This document shows positions 46,440-56,117 of a DNA stretch of 64,000 nucleotides, piece by piece. The translations under genes were made by a program, and so were the position numbers. The stretch spans positions 1 to 64,000 of the forward strand of contig NZ_JOBH01000010.1 of the NCBI RefSeq assembly GCF_000717745.1. Reading direction: 5' to 3'. This DNA comes from Streptomyces violens (GTDB taxonomy: Bacteria > Actinomycetota > Actinomycetes > Streptomycetales > Streptomycetaceae). The notes under the pieces were generated by a model. That model searched no databases. It saw only the letters and a list, made by a program, of their open reading frames with translations, and was not told the DNA's origin. Within the stretch, counting starts at the first letter, position 1; each line of letters begins with the position of its first letter.

Positions 46440-48685
46440 TCAGCCGAAGATGCCCGGGATCGTCTCCTCGTGCGCCGTGCGCAGCTCGCTCAGCGGGATG
46501 CTGAACTGGCCCTGCACGTCGAGGACATCGCCGTCGACGACGCCGATGCGGGTCACCGGGAGGCCGCGCGCACCGCACATGTCGGTGAAGCGGAGCTCCT
46601 CGCTGCGCGGTACCGAGACGACCGCGCGGCCCGCGGACTCGGAGAACAGCGTGACGAAGGGGTCCTGGCCGTCGGGGATGACGACCCGGGCGCCCTTGCC
46701 GCCCTTGAGGCAGGACTCCACCAGGGCCTGGACCAGTCCGCCGTCGGACAGGTCGTGCGCCGCGTCGATCATGCCGTCGCGGGAGGCGGAGATCAGGATC
46801 TCGGCGAGCAGCCGCTCGCGCTCCAGGTCCACCTCCGGCGGCAGGCCGCCCAGGTGGTCGTGGATCACCTGGGCCCAGGCCGAGCCGCTCAGCTCGTCGC
46901 GGGTGTCGCCGAGCAGGTAGAGGAGCTGGCCCTCTTCCGCGAAGGCGACCGGCGTACGGCGGGCCACGTCGTCGATCACGCCGAGGACGGCGACGACCGG
47001 CGTCGGGTGGATAGCGGCCTCGCCCGTCTGGTTGTAGAGCGAGACGTTGCCGCCGGTGACCGGCGTGCCCAGCTGCTGGCAGCCGTCCGCGAGGCCGCGG
47101 ATGGCCTCGGCGAACTGCCACATGACGGCCGGGTCCTCGGGCGAACCGAAGTTCAGGCAGTCCGAGACGGCGAGCGGCTTGGCGCCGGTCGCGGCCACGT
47201 TCCGGTACGACTCGGCGAGCGCGAGCTGTGCACCGTGGTACGGGTCCAGCTTCGCGAAGCGGCCGTTGCCGTCGGTGGCGAGCGCCACGCCCAGCCCGGA
47301 CTCGGCGTCGATGCGGATCATCCCGGAGTCCTCCGGGCTGGCCAGCACGGTGTTGCCCTGTACGAAGTGGTCGTACTGGGAGGTGATCCAGGACTTGGAC
47401 GCCTGGTTCGGCGAGCCGACCAGCTTGAGGACCTGCTCGCGCAGCTCGTCGCCGTTGGCCGGGCGGGCCAGCTTGGCGGCGTCGTCGGCCTGCAGGGTGT
47501 CCTGCCACTCGGGGCGGGCGTACGGACGCTCGTACACCGGGCCCTCGTGGGCCACCGTGCGCGGGTCGACGTCGACGATCTTCTCGCCGTGCCAGAAGAT
47601 CTCCAGCCGGTCGCCGTCGGTGACCTCACCGATGACGGTGGCGGTGACGTCCCACTTCTCGCAGATCTCCAGGAAGCGGTCGACCTTCTCGGGCTCGACG
47701 ACCGCGCACATGCGCTCCTGCGACTCGCTCATGAGGATTTCCTCGGGCGAGAGCGTGGAGTCGCGCAGCGGTACGTCGTCGAGCTCGACGCGCATGCCGC
47801 CGGAGCCGTTCGAGGCCAGCTCGGAGGTGGCGCAGGACAGGCCGGCCGCGCCGAGGTCCTGGATGCCGACGACCAGCTTCTCGGCGAACGCCTCCAGGGT
47901 GCACTCGATGAGGAGCTTCTCCTGGAAGGGGTCGCCGACCTGGACGGCCGGGCGCTTCGACGGCTTGGAGTCGTCGAAGGTCTCGGAGGCCAGGATCGAC
48001 GCGCCGCCGATGCCGTCGCCGCCGGTCCGGGCGCCGTACAGGATGACCTTGTTGCCCGCGCCGGACGCCTTGGCGAGGTGGATGTCCTCGTGCCGCATGA
48101 CGCCGATGGCGCCGGCGTTGACCAGCGGGTTGCCCTGGTAGCAGGAGTCGAAGACGACCTCGCCGCCGATGTTGGGCAGGCCCAGGCAGTTGCCGTAGCC
48201 GCCGATGCCCGCGACGACGCCCGGGAGGACGCGCTTGGTGTCGGGGTGGTCGGCGGCGCCGAAGCGCAGCGGGTCGACCACGGCGACCGGGCGGGCGCCC
48301 ATCGCGATGATGTCGCGGACGATGCCGCCGACACCGGTCGCGGCGCCCTGGTACGGCTCGACGTACGAGGGGTGGTTGTGCGACTCGACCTTGAAGGTGA
48401 CCGCGTAACCGTTGCCGACGTCCACGACGCCCGCGTTCTCGCCGATGCCGACGAGCAGCGCGTCGGTCTCCGGGGCCTTCTCGCCGAACTGCCGGAGGTG
48501 GACCTTGCTGCTCTTGTAGGAGCAGTGCTCGGACCACATGACGGAGTACATCGCGAGCTCGGCGCCGGTGGGACGGCGGCCGAGGATCTCGCGGACCCGC
48601 TCGTACTCCTCCTGCTTCAGGCCCAGTTCGGCCCAGGGCTGGTCGACGTCGGGCGTCCCGGCGGCGTGCTTGACCGTGTCCAGCG

Positions 48686-48689
<4 letters not shown>
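46440..48689 (-). CDS. purL: Phosphoribosylformylglycinamidine synthase subunit PurL
   Basis: 749 residues, the size of the small PurL that works with separate PurQ and PurS. It forms FGAM from FGAR with ammonia delivered by PurQ. Visible segments are [55 protein letters not shown] and [13 protein letters not shown]. Its start overlaps the purQ stop by 4 bp (ATGA), indicating translational coupling in purS-purQ-purL. Confidence 0.98.
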
Positions 48690-49362
<673 letters not shown>

Positions 49363-49366
<4 letters not shown>

Positions 49367-49608
49367 GAGTCGACCCGCACGACGAAGTCTTCGATGACGG
49401 TGTTGGCGAGGAAGGTCTCGGCCATCTCACGGATGCGGGCGAGGGCGGGCTCGTCGACCGGGCCCTCCACCTCAAGTTCGAAACGCTTGCCCTGACGTAC
49501 GTCGGAGATGCCCTCGAAGCCCAGACGCGGCAGTGCACGCTGCACCGCCTGTCCCTGCGGGTCGAGGATCTCGGGCTTGAGCATGACGTCGACTACGACG
49601 CGTGCCAC
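49363..49608 (-). CDS. purS: Phosphoribosylformylglycinamidine synthase subunit PurS
   Basis: About 81 residues, the usual PurS size, with [16 protein letters not shown] at the start and [22 protein letters not shown] at the end. It bridges PurQ and PurL in the FGAM synthase complex. GTG 49608 has GGGAG 5 nt upstream. The in-frame GTG at 49614 overlaps that sequence. First gene of purS-purQ-purL. Confidence 0.95.
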
Positions 49609-49826
49609 TGGCACTCCCGGTTTTGTGTGGTGCGGCTGGGTTTATCCGGGGACACCCCGGACCCCGACTCGGTTCCTTCACAGTACCTTGCCGAAAAATC
49701 TACGCGCATAGATCTGTACTCGGCCGATCACGTACCGGTATCGCCGGTTGTGAACACCCGGGAAAAATCCTCGAAAAGATCGGCAGTCCCGATTGCGCGA
49801 TGACACGCTGAGGAAATTAACTGGGC

Positions 49827-49856
49827 TTCACAATGCATTGCTCATCGCTGTACAAA
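49827..49856 (+). promoter_or_regulatory. Promoter of the lsr2-like gene
   Basis: TTCACA (49827-49832) and TACAAA (49851-49856) are 18 bp apart in a notably AT-rich stretch (about 49690-49880), 84 bp upstream of the GTG. Lsr2-type proteins prefer AT-rich DNA, so self-binding here is plausible. Confidence 0.5.
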
Positions 49857-49888
49857 TGAAAAAGCATTGATCCCAGACATCCGGATCT

Positions 49889-49922
49889 GTGGCATCTCCC
49901 CATGTCAGCACGGAGATGCCAC
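49889..49922 (+). promoter_or_regulatory. Perfect 11-bp leader hairpin of the lsr2-like gene
   Basis: GTGGCATCTCC (49889-49899) and GGAGATGCCAC (49912-49922) form a perfect 11-bp stem around a 12-nt loop. It ends 19 nt before the start codon, immediately ahead of the AAAGGA ribosome binding site, so it may control translation or stability, or be a protein site. Confidence 0.6.
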
Positions 49923-49940
49923 GCGAAAGGACCGATATCC

Positions 49941-50261
49941 GTGGCGCAGCGCGTAGTAGTCACGCTCTCCGATGACATCGACGGCGGAGAAGCCGCAGAG
50001 ACGGTCGCCTTCGGATTGGACGGGAAGACGTACGAGATCGACGTCAATCCCGCCAATGCGAAGAAACTGCGCGAGGTGCTCGCTCCGTACGTCGAGGCCG
50101 GCCGCAAGCGCGCGAGGTCGGGCAAGGCATACCGCCACACCCCGGTCGCGGCAGACCCCGCCGCCGTGCGGGCCTGGGCCCGCTCGCACCACATGGACGT
50201 GCCCCCGCGGGGCCGCATCCCGAAGAAGGTCTACGAGGCGTTCGAGGCCGCCAACAGCTGA
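49941..50261 (+). CDS. lsrL: Lsr2-family nucleoid-associated protein (LsrL-like)
   Basis: About 106 residues. The N-terminal dimerisation domain (QRVVVTLSDDIDGGEAAETVAFGLDGKTYEIDV) is followed by a helical linker. The C-terminal DNA-binding domain (VRAWARSHHMDVPPRGRIPKKVYEAFEAA) carries the RGR motif that inserts in the minor groove of AT-rich DNA. Streptomyces carry two such genes, Lsr2 and the paralogue LsrL, and proximity to purSQL fits LsrL as I recall it. It would silence AT-rich or foreign DNA. GTG 49941 follows AAAGGA at a spacing of 9. The leader has a strong hairpin. Confidence 0.88.
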   Translation: MAQRVVVTLSDDIDGGEAAETVAFGLDGKTYEIDVNPANAKKLREVLAPYVEAGRKRARSGKAYRHTPVAADPAAVRAWARSHHMDVPPRGRIPKKVYEAFEAANS

Positions 50262-50298
50262 GTCCGGTGCCGGCCGGCCGCCCCTGCCGGCAGCGGAC

Positions 50299-50329
50299 TT
50301 GCGCTGTACCCCCCTTGATCAGCTAAAGT
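50299..50329 (+). promoter_or_regulatory. Promoter of the first tRNA-Gly
   Basis: TTGCGC (50299-50304) and TAAAGT (50324-50329) are about 19 bp apart, 50 bp upstream of the tRNA. Confidence 0.5.
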
Positions 50330-50379
50330 CTGGAGCACGCCGAGGGGCGAGGCCGACAGGCCGGGCCCCGAGGAGTCAC

Positions 50380-50451
50380 GCGGGTGTAGCTCAGTAGTAG
50401 AGCGCCCCCTTTCCAAGGGGGAGGCGCAGTGTGCGATCCCTGTCACCCGCT
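50380..50451 (+). tRNA. tRNA-Gly (anticodon TCC) with aberrant D and T arms
   Basis: Acceptor GCGGGTG/CACCCGC, D stem GCTC/GAGC, anticodon stem CCCCC/GGGGG with loop TTTCCAA and discriminator T are all as expected for a glycine tRNA. The D loop is AGTAGTA, where a normal one reads AGTGGTA, so position G18 is A. The T loop reads TGCGATC rather than TTCGA-type, so U55 is G. In the normal register the T stem CAGTG/CCTGT has only one Watson-Crick pair and one G-U pair. A shifted register gives four of five pairs. Loss of these tertiary and EF-Tu-contact elements recalls non-proteinogenic tRNA-Gly. It has its own promoter. Confidence 0.85.
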
Positions 50452-50460
50452 CTGACAGTC

Positions 50461-50488
50461 TCGACCAGTCCTCTGGATCAGGTAGAGT
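50461..50488 (+). promoter_or_regulatory. Promoter of the second tRNA-Gly
   Basis: TCGACC (50461-50466) and TAGAGT (50483-50488) are 16 bp apart, 39 bp upstream of the tRNA. The -10 box is the same as for tRNA-Asp copy 2. Confidence 0.5.
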
Positions 50489-50526
50489 AGCTGTCGCGCC
50501 GCTCGGTGAGAGCCGGACGGATGCAT

Positions 50527-50599
50527 GCGGACGTAGCTCAGTTGGTAGAGCGCAACCTTGCCAAGGTTGAGGTCGCGAGTTCGAGCCTCGTCGTCCGCT
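50527..50599 (+). tRNA. tRNA-Gly (anticodon GCC), copy 1
   Basis: Canonical cloverleaf: acceptor GCGGACG/CGTCCGC, D loop with TTGG, anticodon loop TTGCCAA, T loop TTCGAGC, discriminator T. Identical to the copy at 50809-50881. Confidence 0.97.
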
Positions 50600-50608
50600 C
50601 AGGGAAAG

Positions 50609-50637
50609 AAGGCCCCGGTCATCGCGACCGGGGCCTT
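50609..50637 (+). terminator. Terminator of tRNA-Gly(GCC) copy 1
   Basis: A 12-bp stem AAGGCCCCGGTC with its complement, loop ATCGC, is followed by CTGCTTTT. Confidence 0.85.
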
Positions 50638-50769
50638 CTGCTTTTCCCGCCTGCATGATCTTCCTGGTCCAGGAAGAGATCGGGAACGTACGGGGAAATT
50701 GATCTGTGTCCGTGGCCACATTCCGTTCCCGTCGCCCGCCGGACGGCACGAGCACCCCGCGCGGTTGGC

Positions 50770-50775
50770 TATAGT
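50770..50775 (+). promoter_or_regulatory. -10 box of tRNA-Gly(GCC) copy 2
   Basis: TATAGT lies 33 bp upstream of the tRNA. I do not see a clear -35 box. Confidence 0.45.
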
Positions 50776-50808
50776 GGTTCTCGCACCGCGCGCTTCGGCG
50801 CCGGGCAG

Positions 50809-50881
50809 GCGGACGTAGCTCAGTTGGTAGAGCGCAACCTTGCCAAGGTTGAGGTCGCGAGTTCGAGCCTCGTCGTCCGCT
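50809..50881 (+). tRNA. tRNA-Gly (anticodon GCC), copy 2
   Basis: Same sequence as copy 1. The downstream terminator stem is also repeated, so the duplication covers tRNA and terminator. Confidence 0.97.
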
Positions 50882-50890
50882 CCGTAAGGG

Positions 50891-50922
50891 AAAGGCCCCG
50901 GTCATCGCGACCGGGGCCTTTT
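50891..50922 (+). terminator. Terminator of tRNA-Gly(GCC) copy 2
   Basis: AAAGGCCCCGGTC with its complement, loop ATCGC and trailing TTTTCT. It is convergent with purC and ends just before the purC stop. Confidence 0.85.
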
Positions 50923-50942
50923 CTCGTGTGCGGGCTTACCGC

Positions 50943-51857
50943 TCAGGACCACTTGTGGCCGGTGAGCCGCTCGTACGCCTCGATGTACTTCGCCCGGGTC
51001 TGCTCCACGATCTCCGCCGGCAGCGGGGGCGGCGGCTGCTCGCTCGTGCGGTCCCAGCCGGAGGCCGGCGAGGTCAGCCAGTCCCGGACGAACTGCTTGT
51101 CGAAGGACGGCTGGGCGCGGCCCGGCTGCCACTGATCGGCCGGCCAGAAGCGCGAGGAGTCCGGCGTCAGCACCTCGTCGGCGAGGGTCAGCGTCCGTGT
51201 GCCGTCCTCGTCCGTCGCGTAACCGAACTCGAACTTGGTGTCCGCCAGGATGATCCCGCGCTCGCGGGCGATGTCCCGGGCCCGGCTGTACACCGCGAGG
51301 GTCGCCTGGCGCAGCTGTGCCGCGGTCTCCGCGCCGGCCTGGCGTGCGACCTCTTCGTACGAGACGTTCTCGTCGTGCTCGCCGACCTCGGCCTTGGTGG
51401 CCGGGGTGAAGATCGGCGCGGGCAGCTCGGAGCCGTCCTCCAGGCCCTCGGGGAGCGCGAGGCCGCAGACCGTACGGGACTCCTGGTACTCCTTCAGGCC
51501 CGAGCCGGTGAGGTAGCCGCGGGCCACGCACTCGACCGGGACCATCTGGAGGGACTTGCAGACCAGGGTGCGGCCCGCCCAGTCGGCGGGGGCGCCGGCC
51601 GGGACCTCGGTGGAGAGCACGTGGTTGGGCGCCAGATCGGCGAGCTGGTCGAACCACCACAGCGAGAGCTGGGTGAGGACCCGGCCCTTGTCGGGGATCT
51701 CGGTGGGCAGCACCCAGTCGTACGCGGAAGTGCGGTCGCTGGCGACCATGATCAGGTCGCCGTCGGTGTTCTCGTAGAGGTCGCGCACCTTGCCGGTGTG
51801 GAGATGGACCAGGCCCGGCACCTCCACGGGTTCGGGCTTTTCAACGAATCCGGACAC
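50943..51857 (-). CDS. purC: Phosphoribosylaminoimidazole-succinocarboxamide synthase (SAICAR synthetase)
   Basis: About 304 residues, the longer PurC type. It joins CAIR and aspartate using ATP. Landmarks are HTGKVRDLYENTDGDLIMVASDRTSAYDWVLP, VPVECVARGYLTGSGLKEY, ARERGIILADTKFEFG and LADEVLTPDSSRFW. GTG 51857 is preceded by GGAGG with a short gap. The open frame extends upstream to 51962 without support. It has its own transcription unit, convergent with the tRNA-Gly cluster. Confidence 0.96.
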   Translation of the reverse strand: MSGFVEKPEPVEVPGLVHLHTGKVRDLYENTDGDLIMVASDRTSAYDWVLPTEIPDKGRVLTQLSLWWFDQLADLAPNHVLSTEVPAGAPADWAGRTLVCKSLQMVPVECVARGYLTGSGLKEYQESRTVCGLALPEGLEDGSELPAPIFTPATKAEVGEHDENVSYEEVARQAGAETAAQLRQATLAVYSRARDIARERGIILADTKFEFGYATDEDGTRTLTLADEVLTPDSSRFWPADQWQPGRAQPSFDKQFVRDWLTSPASGWDRTSEQPPPPLPAEIVEQTRAKYIEAYERLTGHKWS

Positions 51858-52019
51858 GCTGCCTCCGCGTAGGTTGATCCAGGAGTCGTTCCGATTCTCG
51901 CGCATGCGGGCGCCCGGCAGCGCTTCAGGGTGGGCCGACGCGGCGCACGGCAGGCGCCGCACGCCCTCCGACGCCTCGTGGTGGGTGCTCGACGGCAGGG
52001 CGCGGCGCGCCCCCGAATC

Positions 52020-53498
52020 TCAGTCGCGTTTGCAGATGCGGTCGAGAAGATTGGCGGTGGCCCGCTGGATTCTCTCGTCGATGTGGCCCGGCCGGTCCAG
52101 CGCGGGCGACCAGGCGAAGGTGCCTGAGGCGAAGACCAGGGCGCCGCTCGGAGCCCGGTACAGGGACGTCTCCTGGTGCCGCCGGACGCCGTCCCCGTCG
52201 CGGTACGGGGAGTGGGCCAGCAGCACCCGGCTGACGTGTTCGGGCAGGCTCGTGCGCGGGAAGTACCGGTCGGCCTCCCCAGCGACCAGACCCGGCAGCT
52301 CGTCCCCTTCGTGCGCGCCGGTGGCCTCCCACAGCCAGTGCTCGCCGTTGCGGACGACCAGCGGCGCGGGCTCGGGCACCTGGCCCGCGTACTGGATGCC
52401 CATCAGCTGCTGCTCGGGGTGGCCCAGCTCGCGCCAGAGCGCCGGGCGCCCGGGCCCCTGGCGCTTGCGGCAGGTCAGCAGGGAGTCCGGCCCCGAGGGT
52501 GACGGGGACAGCTCCACCTGCCAGTACATGGTGTTGGCGGAGAGGAAGACCAGGGACGTGCCGGTGTCGCGGGCACGCTCGGCCGTCCGGCGCATGGGGA
52601 CCGACCAGTACTCGTCGTGCCCGGGGAAGACCAGGCCGCGGTAGCGCGTCGGATCGACGCGCCCCGCGTGCAGATCACGCGCGTCGGCGTACGCGAGGTC
52701 GTAGCCGTACCGTTCCGCCCAGCGGATGAAGTCGTACGCGTGGCCGACGTGCAGCGGCAGGCCCGCGCCCGCGAACGGGCGGTCGAAGGAGATCGTGACG
52801 GCCGCGTCCGCCTCGCCCAGCAGCGCGCCGTCCTCGTCCCACGCGTGGTACAGGCTGGCGCCCGTCCGGCCGTCCTCGGGGTAGAGGTTGTACGCCTGCC
52901 ACGTGATGTCCGGGAGCAGCAGGAGCAGGTCGGCGGGGCGGTCGTCGCGGACGGTGAAGGGGAGGTGGCTGCGGTAGCCGTCCTGGGTGGTCAGCACGGC
53001 GACGTACGCGCCGACGTTCCAGTACTCGGGGATCTGCAGCCGCCAGGAGAGCCACCAGTGGTGGCAGGAGACCGTGCGGTCGGCGGTGAGCGGGGGCGGC
53101 TGGACGATGCCGGAGAGCCGGGGGCTGGTGGTGATCTTGGAGGCGCCGGCCGCCGCGTAGTGGCCGATGCGGTACACGTCGATGCTGAACGGCTGCGGCG
53201 GGTCGACGGTGATCCGGAAGTCGATGGCCTCGCCGGGGGCCACGGCGCCGGTCGCGGCGAAGCCCTTGATCTGGCGGTGCACGTCGTCGGCGGTGCGCGG
53301 GCCCGCGCAGGAGCGGGGCAGCGGGACGGTCGCCTCTCTCTGGGCGAGGACCGGATCGACGTACCAGGGGACGACCCGGCCGGAGTCGAAGTAGTTCTCG
53401 CTGCCGCGCAGCCAAGGAAGTGGACCCTGGCCGAACGGGTCCGTCACGGCATGCGCGAACGCCCCGGACTCCCAGCGCCGGATCTGCTGTGTGCCCAC
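52020..53498 (-). CDS. N,N-dimethylformamidase beta-subunit-like protein
   Basis: About 492 residues, resembling the C-terminal part of the large subunit of N,N-dimethylformamidase. Features are SFDRPF, the GHDEYWS motif (LVFPGHDEYWSVPMR), FLSANTMYWQVEL and a late GALVFASGTFAWSPALD. The family has a glutamine-amidotransferase-like core with added beta domains, and most actinobacterial members are uncharacterised. No small subunit is present nearby, so amidase activity is uncertain. GTG 53498 follows GGGAGGGGAG-type sequence. The longer frame to 53621 begins in promoter-like DNA. Confidence 0.78.
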   Translation of the reverse strand: MGTQQIRRWESGAFAHAVTDPFGQGPLPWLRGSENYFDSGRVVPWYVDPVLAQREATVPLPRSCAGPRTADDVHRQIKGFAATGAVAPGEAIDFRITVDPPQPFSIDVYRIGHYAAAGASKITTSPRLSGIVQPPPLTADRTVSCHHWWLSWRLQIPEYWNVGAYVAVLTTQDGYRSHLPFTVRDDRPADLLLLLPDITWQAYNLYPEDGRTGASLYHAWDEDGALLGEADAAVTISFDRPFAGAGLPLHVGHAYDFIRWAERYGYDLAYADARDLHAGRVDPTRYRGLVFPGHDEYWSVPMRRTAERARDTGTSLVFLSANTMYWQVELSPSPSGPDSLLTCRKRQGPGRPALWRELGHPEQQLMGIQYAGQVPEPAPLVVRNGEHWLWEATGAHEGDELPGLVAGEADRYFPRTSLPEHVSRVLLAHSPYRDGDGVRRHQETSLYRAPSGALVFASGTFAWSPALDRPGHIDERIQRATANLLDRICKRD

Positions 53499-53857
53499 GC
53501 TCCCACTCCCCTCCCTCGCCCCACCGGTCGGTACGCCGTCGGGTTCCTGCATCCGCGAGTTCGTTCGTACGAGAAGCGGCGAGTACCCCCAGCACATCAC
53601 ATTACGCACTTGGACCGTCACCCTTCGTCGTGAATTTACGGGCGGAAACGACCGAAAGGTGAACTGCGGCAGAACATCCAGCCGGAGTTATCGGACAGAT
53701 TGGGCGCCCGATCCGGCGGAGACGAACGGGGCATGAGCTGCGCACATCATGGCGACGTGCGGATGTGCGGCGCCGCCTCCCCGGTGGGGGCGGTGGCCGG
53801 GATACGACGGTCCGGGTGTCGGGTCCTGTGCGGGCGGAGGCGGCGGGGCAGCCTTCG
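53499..53857. other. Gap upstream of the dimethylformamidase-like gene, nothing recognised
   Basis: About 360 bp. The part near 53580-53720 is comparatively AT-rich and should hold the promoter of the gene at 53498. I find no convincing gene, RNA or strong inverted repeat. Confidence 0.4.
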
Positions 53858-55819
53858 TCAGACGAGCCGTACGGGCTTGTCCGGGCGTACGCCCAGCTCG
53901 CCGAGCCAGTCGCGGAGCGGCTCGGCGTCGCCGTCCTCCACCAGGCTGCGGACCGAGTGGCCGACATCGGTCCGGCGGGCACCACCGACCAGCAGCGCGG
54001 GCCCGTCCAGCCAGTCCAGCCCCGGAGCGGCGCCCGCGGTGTCCACGGCGGCGCAGCAGACCATCGCCGTGACGTGGTCGGCCAGCAGCTCACGGCCCGA
54101 GCGGGGCGCCTGCAGCGGGAACAGCGGGACGCCGCCGTCGACCAGCCCGTCGCCCCACGGCACACCGGGGCCCGTCGTCCCGGCGGCCTCGGCCCCGGCC
54201 GTACGGGCGGCGGCCCGGCGGTCGGCGGTGGCCCGCTCCTCCCGCTCCAGCTCGGTCACCAGGCGCGCGGCGATCAGCTCGCTCGACCCGGAGTCCCGCG
54301 CCAGTCGCTCGATGATCCGGGCCAGCGTGGGCCCGGCTACGGGGGACTCGGCACCGGTCCCGGGGGATACGGAATCGGGCCTCGGGGGGACCGTACCGGC
54401 GAGCCGCACCCGGCCGGCGAGGGGCTCGCCCATGGGGTCCGTGGTGCCCGCGGACTCCTGCACGCCGACCGGCTCCCTCGTGCTCGCCGGTTCCGGCCGG
54501 TCCACGGGATCCGTGGTGCCCAACGGCTCCTTCGGCCGTCCCGGCTCTGCCGCTCCATCGTCCTCGCTCGCACTGTCCGGGGACGCGAGCGCGGGGAGGT
54601 CGTCCAGTACACGGTGCAGGCGGGCGGCCTCCAGCCGCCACTTGCGGTCGACGACCTCCTCCGGATAGCGGTCCCAGGCCACCGGCGACCAGTCGGGGCC
54701 GCTCTCGGCGGGGCCGCCGTGGAAGAGCCGCGCGGCCAACAGGGAGGCGGCGCGGTCGATGGCGCCGGGCTCCTCCAGCAGGTCACAGGCCGGGCGCTCG
54801 CCCAGCCGGGAGGCGAAGCCCTCGGCGAGACGGTCGCGGCGGGAGAGCTCGGTGAGCGCCGAGACCACGCCGGCGTCCAGCCGGGCGGGCCAGCGGCCCA
54901 TCCGCCAGGCGGGCAGCGCGACCCGGGTGAGCAGCCGGTCCCAGCCCGCGTACGCCAGCCCCACCTGCTCCTGCGCGACGATCCGCAGGCCGTAGTCCAC
55001 GCCCTGGGCGCGCTCGGAAGCCGCGGCCGCGACGCCGCGCTCCATCTGCGCGGCGTGCTCGCCGCAGCCGCGCAGCAGCAGCCGCGCCACCCGGCCCACG
55101 AAGCGCAGCGGTATGCCGCGCAGCGTGCCCCGGGCGCGGGCGGCGACCGCCACGGCGGCGTCCAGGCCGCGGACGAAGCGGCGCGCTGCCGCTATGTCGG
55201 GGTGCGCCGAGGGGCCCGTACCGGCGACGACCGGAGCCAGCAGGGCGCGCAGCTCGCCGACCCGCATCCACCACAGGAAGGGGGAGCCGATGACCAGGAC
55301 GGGCGCCGGCACCTGCCGGTCCGCCCCGGCCGCGGCGCCCCGGGACGCGGGCGCGGCACGGCCGGACGCCGGGCCGCCGCCGGGCGGCGCGTGCGCCCGG
55401 TGCGTACGGTCCTCCAGCCAGCTGTCGCAGTCCGGGGTGAGCGCTATCGCGGAGGGCGCGGGGACCTCCAGCCGGTCGGCGAGATCGCGCACCAGCCGGT
55501 ACAGATCGGGCGCGGACTCCTCGGCGACCGGGACGGTGGGACTGAGCGCGGGCCTGGCCCGGGCGACCACCGCGGCGACCAGCGCCGCCAGCAGCAGCAC
55601 CGCCACCGCGAACCCCGCCACGATCCAGCGGGCGAGGGCCCAGCCCCCGGAATCCCAGGAGCCGAGCCCACCGGTCGCTGCCCCGGCGAAGAGCACCACG
55701 GCCAGCGCGGCCGGCAGCACGGCCGCGCCCAGCGCCGCGCCGCGGATCCGCAGCACCGCGAGCGCCCGGGCGCGCGCTGCCTGTTCGCCTGCCTCCGGAC
55801 CTGCCACGAGCCTGTACAC
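53858..55819 (-). CDS. Large membrane protein with degenerate M48-peptidase-like region
   Basis: About 653 residues. Two hydrophobic segments near the N-terminus (about 22-48 and 60-85) precede a soluble part. The layout (two helices, then VAEESAPDLYRLVRDLADRLEVPAPSAIALTPDCDSWLE, then RVGELRALLAPVVAG) parallels M48 peptidases such as HtpX. The place of the HExxH zinc motif, however, reads LAPVVAG, so the catalytic site is missing. A long variable Pro/Ser/Thr/Glu linker follows (about 420-500), then a conserved-looking C-terminal domain. It is probably a pseudo-protease or scaffold. The start is uncertain (GTG 55819 or 55807, and the frame continues to 55945). Confidence 0.65.
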   Translation of the reverse strand: MYRLVAGPEAGEQAARARALAVLRIRGAALGAAVLPAALAVVLFAGAATGGLGSWDSGGWALARWIVAGFAVAVLLLAALVAAVVARARPALSPTVPVAEESAPDLYRLVRDLADRLEVPAPSAIALTPDCDSWLEDRTHRAHAPPGGGPASGRAAPASRGAAAGADRQVPAPVLVIGSPFLWWMRVGELRALLAPVVAGTGPSAHPDIAAARRFVRGLDAAVAVAARARGTLRGIPLRFVGRVARLLLRGCGEHAAQMERGVAAAASERAQGVDYGLRIVAQEQVGLAYAGWDRLLTRVALPAWRMGRWPARLDAGVVSALTELSRRDRLAEGFASRLGERPACDLLEEPGAIDRAASLLAARLFHGGPAESGPDWSPVAWDRYPEEVVDRKWRLEAARLHRVLDDLPALASPDSASEDDGAAEPGRPKEPLGTTDPVDRPEPASTREPVGVQESAGTTDPMGEPLAGRVRLAGTVPPRPDSVSPGTGAESPVAGPTLARIIERLARDSGSSELIAARLVTELEREERATADRRAAARTAGAEAAGTTGPGVPWGDGLVDGGVPLFPLQAPRSGRELLADHVTAMVCCAAVDTAGAAPGLDWLDGPALLVGGARRTDVGHSVRSLVEDGDAEPLRDWLGELGVRPDKPVRLV

Positions 55820-56117
55820 CCCCTGCTGTCCTGCTTGAACGGGACGGAGAGACGGGACGGAAGAGACCGGGCAACGTGCCCGCGGACGCTTGCGACCGAC
55901 GGCGCGCTGCTCACTCCCCACCACTCTGGCACCGGCCACTGACATCGCAATGCCGGTGAGCCACTTGCCGGACGTCTCGGGGCAGCCGGCCCGGGAACCG
56001 GAAAGGCCACCGGAACGGGCACCACAGGACGCTTGCGCGGAACCCTAGTTGGGGCACCGTCGCACGTCAGCCGTTAACCGGTTTGGTCACTCGATGGAAT
56101 GGCTTTGGGTAAAGCAA

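Noticed and set aside
50380..50451. tRNA-Gly(TCC) as a simple pseudogene
   Set aside because: The acceptor, D stem, anticodon stem, anticodon and discriminator are perfect and it has a promoter. The changes concentrate in D-loop and T-arm positions, so decay is not the best explanation, although it is not excluded.
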